A DNA stretch of 15,323 nucleotides from DASXMX01 sp036794395. Lineage in GTDB: Bacteria; Planctomycetota; Phycisphaerae; Tepidisphaerales; Tepidisphaeraceae. The notes below the pieces were generated by a model. The model was not told where the DNA came from. It saw only the letters and a program-made list of their open reading frames with translations, and did no database searches. This document shows, one piece after another, positions 6,395-13,398 of this stretch. The stretch lies in contig DAIRGS010000170.1 of the NCBI GenBank assembly GCA_036794395.1, positions 1 through 15,323 of the forward strand, read 5' to 3'. The translations under genes and the position numbers were made by a program. Position 1 is the stretch's first letter. Each line of letters starts with the position of its first letter.

Positions 6395-7048
6395 TTAGCC
6401 GGTTTTTGTTTTTCGCCAGGTGCCCCACCAATGGTGGACGGCGTACGCGGTTGGGAACGGGTCGTTACGACGTTGCGGCTCGTCCCATAGATAGGGATAG
6501 AAAATCTCGGGTTTGAAAAGCGTCAGGGGAGAGCGCGATGCTTGCCGTGCCTGCGCTGCAGTTGTTTTTCAAAGTATTGGGGGCCGGTGCGTACCGCGAC
6601 AGAGCGGTGCCATCCCCACCAGTCAAGCCACGCGGGAAGATCGGAGACAACCTGCGAGAAAAAGGGCAACGTGGGAACGCTTCCGATAATGGCGGTTTCA
6701 ACGGTTTGCATGCCGAGGTCGCGGTAGCGCGGGGGGATCGTTTCCGGCAAAGGCGTTGACGCCGATCAGGAGTGGATCGAGCGGACGGCGGCACTCGAAA
6801 TCCAGGTCCACGTATATTCCGCCGAACTGCTCGAGGAGTTCATAGCGCAGGATGTCGGAACGGTGGCCGGTGTTGGGTGAAGAGTCGAACAGGTCGCGGT
6901 TTCGAAATTGCGGCAGGTTATCGATCGTCCACTCGCGGAACTCCCAGGCGGGGTGATGCCGTCGCCAGCTCTCGGCGAAGCGCGGCGCATCAGCCGGAAG
7001 CTGATCATCCGACAAACGCATTCGGTGGAAGATCCTGGGAATCAGCAC
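6395..7048 (-). pseudogene. GT32-family glycosyltransferase with two compensating frameshifts
   Basis: Read in three pieces, the gene gives a complete small GT32 (OCH1/capsular sugar transferase type) of about 217 aa. The start LIPRIFHRMRLSDDQLP...ESWRRHHPAWEFREW is family-typical. GHRSDILRYELLEQFGGIYVDLDFECRRPLDPLL contains the DxD metal and nucleotide-sugar site (DLD). The end is FKPEIFYPYLWDEP...FPTAYAVHHWWGTWR. The frame shifts at a run of six G (plus-strand 6731-6736; five would restore PPRYRDLGMQT) and shifts back at a run of four G (6526-6529; five would restore RALPLTLFKPEIF). Both are homopolymers, so sequencing error is as likely as mutation. The start is GTG at 7048. It would transfer a sugar from a nucleotide donor, perhaps to an envelope polysaccharide. 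Confidence 0.8.
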
Positions 7049-7057
7049 GACATGCCT

Positions 7058-7239
7058 CTAGCCCGGATTATTCACCGCAGAGGCGCGGAGGACGCAGAGA
7101 ATTCAGAAGCAGCAAGACCTTACATGCAAAACCGTAGAACAGCTTGTTGCGCACATTGCGCAGCTCACACAGGGCCTTTCTTGCGATTTTCTCTGCGGTC
7201 TCCGCGACTCTGCGGTGAATCATGAGTTTTCCGGGCTAG
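7058..7239. mobile_element. MITE-like element, 182 bp, with terminal inverted repeats
   Basis: The ends are CTAGCCCGGA (7058-7067) and its exact reverse complement TCCGGGCTAG (7230-7239). Inside lie long imperfect inverted arms, TTCACCGCAGAGGCGCGGAG at 7071-7090 against CTCTGCGGTCTCCGCGACTC at 7191-7210 followed by TGCGGTGAA. There is no coding capacity and no transposase. The arms match a non-autonomous repeat commonly seen in environmental bacterial genomes (from memory, not searched). No clear target duplication is seen beyond the CTAG ends. The element sits between the GT32 start and the end of a GT1 fragment and supplies the latter's stop codon. Confidence 0.75.
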
Positions 7240-7664
7240 GAGTGAGGGGAACGGAGCGATGCGCAAAGTCGCTCGATGCAACGGATCATTTGATCGTTTT
7301 CGGCCGTCGGGTCAAACGCTCGATGCGCCTCGGCAAATGTCCGCGCCGAACGAGCGAGGGCCGGGTCATCGAGCAGGCGTTGCAGTTGGTTCACGATCTC
7401 GATGGGCTTGTCGATGGGCGCGTCCAGGCCGGCACCGAGTTGGCGGACTCTTGCCGCGAGCATTTGCTGTTCGAGGACCAGCGGCAGCAAGAGCGTTGGC
7501 TTCCCGGCCAGCAGGAGCGAAGCGGTCGTGCCATGGCCGCCGTGAAGCACGGCGGCGTCACATTCGGCGGCGGCGGCTTTGAGGTCGAGTGTTTCAGTTT
7601 CAAATCGCATGGTCGGGCAAGTGAATTGCTCGCGGGCCTGGCGGTCGATGCCGTCGGCGAAGAT
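7236..7664 (-). pseudogene. 3' fragment of a GT1/MGT-type glycosyltransferase
   Basis: The minus-strand frame is open from 7664 and encodes the C-terminal donor-binding part of a UDP-glycosyltransferase-like enzyme. It contains CDAAVLHGGHGTTASLLLAGKPTLLLPLVLEQQMLAARVRQLGAG, in which HGGxGT and the P(L)xxEQxxxAxxVxxLGAG pattern are family hallmarks. A whole enzyme is about 400 aa; only about 140 remain. The 5' part stops exactly where the repeat array at 7665 begins, and the TAG stop (7236-7238) comes from the terminal CTAG of the MITE, so the original C-terminus may also be altered. No start codon with a ribosome-binding site is seen. It is almost surely non-functional as read. Confidence 0.75.
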
Positions 7665-7808
7665 GAATTCGGAAAAGGGGAATTCGGAAAAGGGGACATT
7701 CCTAAGAATTCGGAAAAGGGGACATTCCTAATTTGTACACGTTTCCATAATTAGGAATGTCCCCTTTTCTTCGCCTGTCCCCTTTTCTTCGCCCCCCTTT
7801 TCTTCGCC
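7665..7808. repeat. REP-type repeat cassette A (GGGGACATTCC family)
   Basis: Three direct units begin GAATTCGGAAAAGGG (7665, 7680, 7706). The last forms one arm of a perfect 20-bp inverted repeat, GAAAAGGGGACATTCCTAAT at 7713-7732 and its complement at 7750-7769, with a 17-nt loop. Three copies of CCCCTTTTCTTCGCC follow, up to 7808. About 70 nt of it recur at 9297 in the same orientation with one mismatch in the hairpin. The GGGGAC core resembles REP sequences mobilised by RAYT transposases (recalled). Confidence 0.85.
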
Positions 7809-8293
7809 CGATGCATCTCTTCGTCGGTGAGGGGAACGACGACCCAGCCGGCATCGGTAAACTTGAAGTAGATCGTCCCGGCAAAGCCTTTGAGGTCTTT
7901 GACCTTCTCTGCGACAGCCATCAGCCGCTCGTGGCGTTGACCATCGGGCGTTTTCCAGGTTAGGGTCACGCTCTGGGGGATCGGGTCTGGCTGGAAATCG
8001 CTGCTTGCCCCTTGTCCATAGTGCTGTGGATCGGGAGAGAGGATGCCGGCACCGGCGAGCCAAGGAAAGCCTTTAACGGACCATCGAGCAAACACCTCAT
8101 CGAGGCGCTGGTTGGTAGCATTGTAGAATCCGATGGAATAGGGCGGATTGCGCGGTGTCGGCCGTCGTGGGGGAGGCGCATCTCCCGCAGTAGGCTGGGT
8201 CGTGTTCTCCGCGCTGGTGCAGCAGGAAGCGAACAAACACGCGACCAGAACTTGGATTAACATGTAAGCGGAACGCTTTGGCAATGCGGGCAT
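7751..8293 (-). CDS. Lipoprotein-like paralogue 1 (possible immunity protein), C-terminus replaced by repeat
   Basis: This 180-aa protein starts MPALPKRSAYMLIQVLVAC; LVAC fits a lipobox with Cys19. A Pro-rich linker (APPPRRPTPRNPP) precedes a compact domain: YSIGFYNATNQRLDEVFARW...DFQPDPIPQSVTLTWKTPDGQRHE...GTIYFKFTDAGWVVVPLTDEE. It is about two-thirds identical by eye to the next gene. The last 17 residues, AKKRGAKKRG and so on, are encoded by the CTTCGCC repeats of cassette A, and the TAA stop lies in the repeat hairpin, so the native 3' end is gone. The layout YNxTNxxLdxxf...P..VxLxWxxPDG faintly recalls DUF3304-type immunity lipoproteins of Tle lipases; this is a hypothesis. An AAGGA lies about 9 nt before the ATG. 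Confidence 0.65.
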   Translation of the reverse strand: MPALPKRSAYMLIQVLVACLFASCCTSAENTTQPTAGDAPPPRRPTPRNPPYSIGFYNATNQRLDEVFARWSVKGFPWLAGAGILSPDPQHYGQGASSDFQPDPIPQSVTLTWKTPDGQRHERLMAVAEKVKDLKGFAGTIYFKFTDAGWVVVPLTDEEMHRAKKRGAKKRGQAKKRGHS

Positions 8294-8324
8294 GCAATGC
8301 GTCCTTCACAAGTGAGCTTAGGGT

Positions 8325-8843
8325 CTACGGAATGATAGGTTTCTGCTGATCGGCAATACGATCCATCTCTTCGTCGCTCAACGGCACGACCAGCCAGCCG
8401 TTGTCGGTGAATTTGAAGTAGATGGTTCCGGTAAAGTGTTTGATGTCGCGGACTTTTTCAGCCACCGCCATCACCTGCTCGTGTCGCTGGCCGTCGGGCG
8501 TTTTCCAGATGAGCGTCACCTTGTCGGGAATCGGATCAGGTTGGAATTCGTCGGTTGAGCCATGCCCCCGATGATCGCGATCGGGGGCGAGGCCTCCACC
8601 ACCCGCGATCCACGGGAAGCCATTCGCCGACCACCGTACAAACGCCTCCCCAAGTTGCTGATTGGAGGCGTTGTAGAATCCGATTGCATAAGGCGGTTTG
8701 CGCGGGGTGGGCCGGCGCGGGGTGGGCGCATCTCCACCGGCCGGCTGGGTCGTATTCTGGGCGCTAGTGCAGTTGGAAGCGAGCAGGCACGCAGCTACAA
8801 CTTGGATCAACACGCATGTGGAACGCTTTTGGTATGCACGCAT
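8325..8843 (-). CDS. Lipoprotein-like paralogue 2 (possible immunity protein)
   Basis: This 172-aa protein starts MRAYQKRSTCVLIQVVAAC. The start at 8843 is chosen over the longer frame (to 8918) because GGAGG lies 6 nt upstream and the N-terminus then aligns with paralogue 1. VAAC gives a possible lipobox at Cys19. The domain matches its neighbour throughout: YAIGFYNASNQQLGEAFVRW...FQPDPIPDKVTLIWKTPDGQRHE...GTIYFKFTDNGWLVVPLSDEE. The C-terminus, MDRIADQQKPIIP, is native, unlike that of the copy downstream. The family is not firmly recognised. Its place directly after a Tle1-like lipase remnant and its tandem duplication suggest periplasmic immunity to such a lipase. Confidence 0.7.
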   Translation of the reverse strand: MRAYQKRSTCVLIQVVAACLLASNCTSAQNTTQPAGGDAPTPRRPTPRKPPYAIGFYNASNQQLGEAFVRWSANGFPWIAGGGGLAPDRDHRGHGSTDEFQPDPIPDKVTLIWKTPDGQRHEQVMAVAEKVRDIKHFTGTIYFKFTDNGWLVVPLSDEEMDRIADQQKPIIP

Positions 8844-8883
8844 ATAATACCTCCAATAAGAGTGATGGAGCATCGAGCGATCA

Positions 8884-9296
8884 TCAGACGGGCACGCCAT
8901 CCTGCGTCGCTTGGTCAATCAGGAAGGTTAGAACTTCGGGGGCCGTACCAATGTCAGGATGGCTGAACGGAAATCTATCGTGTACGGCCTGTATGGTTCC
9001 GGTCGCGGCCGCCATGGTCGTTTCCGGAAAGATCCAGCTGCTCGGTTGATTGTCGAGGGCTTGTGCCAGGTATCCTACGCCCAAAGGAAGCGACGTTTCC
9101 CAAGCCGCACCTTGAAATGGCCCCATCATACCGACAGGACTGATGAGCCCCACAAAGCGAATCCATGGATGCACGTTGTGATTGGGACGCTTCGATGCGC
9201 CGTCAGACAGCCCCTTGGAAACCAAGTTTGCAAGCTTGACCGACTCGAAGGCGCCTCGACTCCAGCCAATGATGTCGAGCGGCACGTTTCGATTTT
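8884..9296 (-). pseudogene. 3' fragment of a DUF2235/Tle1-like alpha/beta-hydrolase (lipase effector type)
   Basis: The peptide reads NVPLDIIGWSRGAFESVKLANLV, a GxSxG nucleophile elbow (GWSRG) of the DUF2235 form. It continues with RFVGLISPVGMMGPF, comparable to the family's 'FLGLFDTVxSxG', and FPFSHPDIGTAPEVLTFLIDQATQDGVPV, comparable to the family's H-x-D-I-G stretch with the catalytic His. DUF2235 proteins include the Tle1 phospholipase effectors of type VI secretion. Only about 135 residues remain; the start of the domain is cut at the repeat cassette at 9297, just before the nucleophile strand. The position of the usual Asp reads Ser (LISPV), so the charge relay may also be lost. It lies 40 nt upstream of the paralogous lipoproteins, on the same strand. 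Confidence 0.65.
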
Positions 9297-9405
9297 GAAT
9301 TCGGAAAAGGGGACATTCCTAATTTGTACACGTTTCCATAATTATGAATGTCCCCTTTTCTTCGCCCCCCTTTTCTTCGCCTAGGAATGTCCCCTTTTCT
9401 TCGCC
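9297..9405. repeat. REP-type repeat cassette B (GGGGACATTCC family)
   Basis: The cassette begins GAATTCGGAAAAGGGGACAT like cassette A and carries the same hairpin and loop (TTTGTACACGTTTCCATA) with one change, ATTATGAATG instead of ATTAGGAATG. It then has CTTCGCC-ended units plus an extra TAGGAATGTCCCCTTTTC. Together with cassette A it brackets a 1.5-kb block holding both lipoprotein genes and the lipase remnant as direct repeats. Confidence 0.85.
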
Positions 9406-9448
9406 CTGATGGGAATGTTGGGCGACAGCGCTTTCGCCCTCGGACAAA

Positions 9449-12400
9449 TCAATCCCACTGTGTCAGCACCGTCGCGATGAGATTGCGGTAGTCGAGAAAG
9501 ACATATGCCGTGCCATCGTTCGGGTGCGGAAACTGGGCGATGAACGTCATTGGTTGGGCGTCGACGGGTGACAAGGGTATGTCAGGCTCCTGCTCCCAAT
9601 TCGGCACGCCACCTATGTGGTATTCTGCGCCGATTCCGCCGGCCGCGCGAGTGCCTTCAAACGGTGAAACGAGGGGCCTGTCGTCGACGAAGGGGCTGAG
9701 CGGGCCTTTATAATATTTGTCAATATCGGGTGGCTGATGATCGCCCAACAGCTTGGCGCCGCCGTCCAAGTCGATCTTCGTGAAGCATAGGGTGTCGGAG
9801 TAGGACGGCCAGTCGCAGATGCGAATCCGGGTACCGTTCAGTTTCAGGAATGCCATTTCATCACGGGTGAGGTCGGCGTCCAGCAGGATCATCAGGGGAT
9901 TTACGCTTGCTTCGAGGTGCAGCAGCTCGGCATGCCCAGCGCGGACGGCCGGAGGCGAGGCCGACATTCTCTTGGCAGCTTGGATGAGGGCGATGCCGTG
10001 GTTGAGGAAGTGGAGTTTGTTCTTGCCCTGCGGGATCGAGTCATCTTGCCGGAAAATGCCCTCGGGGTATGTGATTTTCATGGCCGCAATGTGTTCGAGA
10101 GTGCCGGCGTCGAATGGCGTGTGAAAGCATGCCAATTCCGCAAGGACATAAGGGATGAAATTGATCGTCTGTCCACATCCCTCACTGGGCACGAGCGATG
10201 CGAGGCGCCATTGCGCGTACTGGTCCAATAGCACTCTTACCAACGCCGCGGCAGCAACCGGCGGGAGATCGCGGTAGGCCTTGAGCAGTCTTTCGGCAGG
10301 TAGGCGCGGACGGGATGAAATCCGATCAAGCCAGGCGAAATCAGCAGGTTCGGCCAAGTTTTGGGGCGGAGTAACATCCCCAGCTGTTACATTGCGGATG
10401 ACCCCACGGAATGGGATAGTCAGTGTTGACCAGGCGCTGATAATAAGATCCCAGTTGGGTGAAAGTAAACCGAGAGAAACATCGTTCCAAATTGCTTGAG
10501 AACTTCCTTCTGGCGCGGATCCGCCTGCGCTGTGTGGTGGCTCAACTTCGAGTAATCGCCGCAGAAAGGGTTGAGGGTCTCGTTCGCGCCGCCTAGCGAC
10601 ATTTAATAGCTGCACGCGCATCGCATCCAACGCCATGCCGCTCGGCCGCGCTTTAGCGCACGGTAGGGTCATCCAGCGATCCAAAACCGCCGACACATGC
10701 GTTCGCAGATCGTGGCCCGCACTCTGCCACACCTGCCAAGCGACGTCGTATCCGCCGACAAGGCTGATGATCTGGAAGATGACCTGGCCGACGACCTTGC
10801 CCTGCTCGTATGAACTCATCAGCAGGAACTGGTCCGAGAGGTTCTCGAAAAGTTCCACGGTCGACTCGACCACGAGCTTCAGTTCCGGGGAGAGGGAATT
10901 GAGCGGCTCGTAATCGCCGGTGTAGATCGCCTGAATGACCGAGGCATCGTTCTGGGAGACCAGCTGAATGATCTGGCTGGCGGTGGTGATGGCGGCCCAG
11001 CTTTTGGCGGCCAGGGCCCGCTCCTGGTGGAAGTCGTCGCCGTCGATGAAACGGATCCCCAGGTTTAGCTCGTAGCGGTATAATGATCCGATCGCCCCCG
11101 GCAGGGCCTTGGCGACGTTGACCAGGCCGCTGACCATCCCAACGCCGCCCTGGGTGAAGCCGACGACCACGCCGGCGGTGTATTGCGCCGCTCCGGTGAT
11201 CGTGAACTCCCGAGCTGGAATATCCGGCAGCGCCGCGCCCGGCGGGGCTTGGGTGAACAGCAGGATCGCCGGGCGCGAGTTGTCGGCGGTTTTCATCAGG
11301 TAGGAGACGCCATCGGGGGCCAGGCCGATGGGGAACGCGCCGGTGTCGGTTCTGACGCTCTGCATACTGGCAAGCAGGCCGCCGGGGCCATCGAGCTTGA
11401 TCACGTAGGGGCTGATGTCGCTGGGGCCGCTGGAGATCGGATCGCTGGTTCCGGCGAGGCTCAGGGTGTAGTTCTTGTAGTCGGGCCGGTCCTCGGCGGT
11501 GATCAAAGTGGTCCCGGCCAGGATGTTGGACGTATCGGTGGTCTTGTCGAACACGATCGGCTCGCCCGAGAGCCCCAGTTGCCCGTTGGTGAGCGTGATG
11601 ATGCGCTGATCCGGTTGTCCGTTGTGGAAGATCTGGGTGTTGGCGCCAAGGTCGATGAAATCGGCCAGCACGTTCCCGAAGATCATCGGATGGTCGGGTG
11701 AGCGGGTGTACGTCGCGGTGACTGGCACGCCGCCGTTGTCGGTGAAGGTGGCGGTGATGGTGACGTCGCTGGTGCTGTCTAGGTAAGGGTCGGCAGAGAA
11801 GGCCAATTGAACGTCGATGTTGTCATCCGCCGGCGGCTCGGCATCGACGTTCGCCGACACATCGACCGTTCCGGTAAATCCATAAGCGTTGACCGCTTGT
11901 AGACGGAACGCGTTCCAACCCGGCTGCAAATCGATATTGGACAGTGTGCCATCGAACGTTCCGGAAAAATCGTAGGGTTTGAGAAGGGACGCGCTGCCCG
12001 CCGATTTGGTGACCGTCACGTTGATCGTACCGATCGGGGTGTCCGATGAGCCGGCGAAAACCGAGAGCGTTTGGATGGTGCCCTGGTCGCCGGCGATAAG
12101 GTCAGAGGCCGCGTCGTCGATTGAACCGGTGAAGTGAACGTCGCCGATGATGCCGCTGAAATCACTGCTGAAATGGAGGTTTTGTACGGTGAAGCTTCCG
12201 AGCGAGATGGTTGGGCTTGGGGTCGAGACGGCCGCTCCGTCGGCGGGAGTGAGAGTGCCCGAAGCATCGACCTGATCCATTTCCATCCCGAACGCGGTCA
12301 GCCGCACCGCGTCGGCCACCCCAAACCCGAAGGGTCCGTTAACGTCAGGGTTGAGTCTTGCAACGATTCGAATGTCGGCCAGGGTTTGGCTGGGCCTAAG

Positions 12401-12718
12401 GGCCTCGGCCCACAAAGTCACCTTTCGATCCGATCCGATTCCCAGTTGGCTTGCGGTGTATGCCGTGTCGGCGTTGACAAAATCCCCGGCATGCGCGACG
12501 TCTCGACGATCGCGAACGACGCTGCCGTCCTTCGTCCACAATCGCAGCGATCCGCCGCCGACGATGCTGTAGGTGCCGTCAGCGGCGACGGAAACGTCGC
12601 TGCCGGGATCGCTGGCGTTGTAGGAAAGTTTGATCTGCGCTTTGGACAAATCGATGCCCTCGGGCAGTTCAAGGACGAGCGGGATGAACTGCGCGCCGTC
12701 GCTGGTGGCGGCGTTCAA
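9449..12718 (-). CDS. Large polymorphic-toxin-like protein with YwqG/DUF1963-like C-terminus (5' partial)
   Basis: The open frame gives 1089 aa from a TTG at 12718, but it continues about 37 codons upstream without an ATG, Shine-Dalgarno or signal peptide, so the true 5' end is missing. Residues 1-500 are beta-rich, extracellular-type domains (DVSVAADGTYSIVGGGSLRLW; SVFAGSSDTPIGTINVTV; DVTITATFTDNGGVPVTATYT). About 508-660 is helical and glycine-rich (YTAGVVVGFTQGGVGMVSGL; YEQGKVVGQVIFQIISLVGG), much like the pre-toxin regions of polymorphic toxins. Beyond about 665 the style becomes cytosolic. Residues about 1030-1089 carry HIGGVPNWEQEPD...MTFIAQF...GTAYVFLDY, which fits YwqG/DUF1963, a family also met among immunity proteins. 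The change of style near 10700 suggests fusion of two genes. It lies upstream of the lipase and lipoproteins on the same strand. Confidence 0.65.
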   Translation of the reverse strand: MNAATSDGAQFIPLVLELPEGIDLSKAQIKLSYNASDPGSDVSVAADGTYSIVGGGSLRLWTKDGSVVRDRRDVAHAGDFVNADTAYTASQLGIGSDRKVTLWAEALRPSQTLADIRIVARLNPDVNGPFGFGVADAVRLTAFGMEMDQVDASGTLTPADGAAVSTPSPTISLGSFTVQNLHFSSDFSGIIGDVHFTGSIDDAASDLIAGDQGTIQTLSVFAGSSDTPIGTINVTVTKSAGSASLLKPYDFSGTFDGTLSNIDLQPGWNAFRLQAVNAYGFTGTVDVSANVDAEPPADDNIDVQLAFSADPYLDSTSDVTITATFTDNGGVPVTATYTRSPDHPMIFGNVLADFIDLGANTQIFHNGQPDQRIITLTNGQLGLSGEPIVFDKTTDTSNILAGTTLITAEDRPDYKNYTLSLAGTSDPISSGPSDISPYVIKLDGPGGLLASMQSVRTDTGAFPIGLAPDGVSYLMKTADNSRPAILLFTQAPPGAALPDIPAREFTITGAAQYTAGVVVGFTQGGVGMVSGLVNVAKALPGAIGSLYRYELNLGIRFIDGDDFHQERALAAKSWAAITTASQIIQLVSQNDASVIQAIYTGDYEPLNSLSPELKLVVESTVELFENLSDQFLLMSSYEQGKVVGQVIFQIISLVGGYDVAWQVWQSAGHDLRTHVSAVLDRWMTLPCAKARPSGMALDAMRVQLLNVARRRERDPQPFLRRLLEVEPPHSAGGSAPEGSSQAIWNDVSLGLLSPNWDLIISAWSTLTIPFRGVIRNVTAGDVTPPQNLAEPADFAWLDRISSRPRLPAERLLKAYRDLPPVAAAALVRVLLDQYAQWRLASLVPSEGCGQTINFIPYVLAELACFHTPFDAGTLEHIAAMKITYPEGIFRQDDSIPQGKNKLHFLNHGIALIQAAKRMSASPPAVRAGHAELLHLEASVNPLMILLDADLTRDEMAFLKLNGTRIRICDWPSYSDTLCFTKIDLDGGAKLLGDHQPPDIDKYYKGPLSPFVDDRPLVSPFEGTRAAGGIGAEYHIGGVPNWEQEPDIPLSPVDAQPMTFIAQFPHPNDGTAYVFLDYRNLIATVLTQWD

Positions 12719-12794
12719 CGTATCGGAAACCGCCGGGCAGTTGAACCCGTCGGCAAAAGCTCTGATAAAGTGGCGTGCACCCCGTATGCTTTTA

Positions 12795-12831
12795 TGGATG
12801 TCACCGTTGACCGTTTCACCTTTGACCGTTC
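12795..12831. repeat. 15-bp tandem repeat, degenerate (CACC-TTGACCGTT)
   Basis: TGGATGTCACC is followed by TTGACCGTT at 12807-12815 and again at 12822-12830, a period of 15. The same opening and period occur at 13310-13378 (TGGATGTCACCTTAACAGCTT). It marks the point where the mutS remnant begins and the large minus-strand gene loses its 5' end. Confidence 0.6.
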
Positions 12832-12965
12832 AACTGCCCTTGTTCACCGACCCGGCTCAGGAGTTGATCAAAGCCCTCGCCGGGACGTCGCTGGATCAAA
12901 TGTCGCCGGTCCAGGCTTTCGATCTGCTCCGCGCGTGGAAAGCGAAATTCACCGCCGAGAGCTGA
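12798..12965 (+). pseudogene. mutS: 3' end fragment of mutS (mismatch repair)
   Basis: The plus-strand frame ends QLPLFTDPAQELIKALAGTS then LDQMSPVQAFDLLRAWKAKF. This is the MutS C-terminal tail, 'QLxLF...P...LxxLdxdxltPxeALxLLxxxK', found at the very end of proteins of 850-900 aa. Only about 45 native codons are left. The first residues (MSPLTVSPLTV) come from a 15-bp repeat, so the ATG at 12798 is probably accidental, and the normal 2.5 kb of mutS upstream is replaced by an unrelated gene on the other strand. It is a rearrangement scar or an assembly join; the fragment cannot have repair activity. Confidence 0.7.
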
Positions 12966-13032
12966 GCCGCACCTTTGCAGCTTCTTCGTCGCCAAGTGCG
13001 GGAGATAGGAAGACAGTAACGCGCTGACCCGG

Positions 13033-13062
13033 CGTTGCATATCGTTGCATTTCGTTGCATCT
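13033..13062. repeat. Three 10-bp direct repeats, CGTTGCATNT
   Basis: CGTTGCATAT, CGTTGCATTT and CGTTGCATCT follow one another with an exact 10-bp period, close to one helical turn. They lie about 70 bp downstream of the mutS fragment, in non-coding DNA. They could be a protein-binding array or simply a slippage product. Confidence 0.7.
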
Positions 13063-13309
13063 ATCAATTATTTGCTCGATACCGGGGCCGGGACCCTCGC
13101 GCACAGATGGTTTTTTGCACCCCGGCTAAAGCGATTGTTCACACAGGCTTATGGCACTGGCTGAAAATGACCAGCGCGCGGGGCATGCACGTTATTCGCG
13201 AGTGAAATCGCCTCACTCGTTTGCCGGCCAGGTACGGAATGCGAGCACGAATCGCCGCCCGATCGTCCAGTCCAGCGAGGTCCAGGTATGTCAGTTAAAC
13301 TGAAAAAAG

Positions 13310-13378
13310 TGGATGTCACCTTAACAGCTTCCACCTTAACAGCTTCTCACCTTAACAGCTTCTCACCTTATCAGCTTC
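13310..13378. repeat. Four tandem units of CACCTTAACAGCTTC (15-16 bp)
   Basis: Units start at 13317, 13332, 13348 and 13364; the last has TTATC instead of TTAAC. They are preceded by TGGATGT, as in the array at 12795. On the other strand the core reads GTTAAGGTG, close to GTTAAGGCG repeated at 15209-15268. The array lies 20 bp from the stop of the minus-strand gene at 13399. Confidence 0.85.
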
Positions 13379-13398
13379 CGAGGTGACGGCGAGGTCAT

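Larger units (their letters stand above)
12966..13398. other. Intergenic stretch with short tandem repeats
   Basis: No convincing gene is present. It holds a 10-bp tandem repeat (13033-13062) and a 15-16-bp tandem array (13310-13378) close to the end of the minus-strand gene at 13399. A 61-codon frame at 13149-13334 looks like noise. Confidence 0.6.

Noticed and set aside
7215..7754. 179-codon plus-strand frame over the GT1-type fragment
   Set aside because: The minus-strand frame has the clear HGGHGTT glycosyltransferase motif; the plus frame runs through the repeats and has no support.
7665..7808. CRISPR array for the repeat cassettes (also considered for 13310-13378 and 15209-15268)
   Set aside because: Units are 12-26 nt with spacers absent or only a few bases, spacings irregular, and no cas genes; they are REP-like or simple tandem repeats.
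12134..13027. 297-codon plus-strand frame opposite the large gene
   Set aside because: It mirrors the minus-strand coding sequence, has no domain features, and crosses the mutS fragment in the wrong frame.
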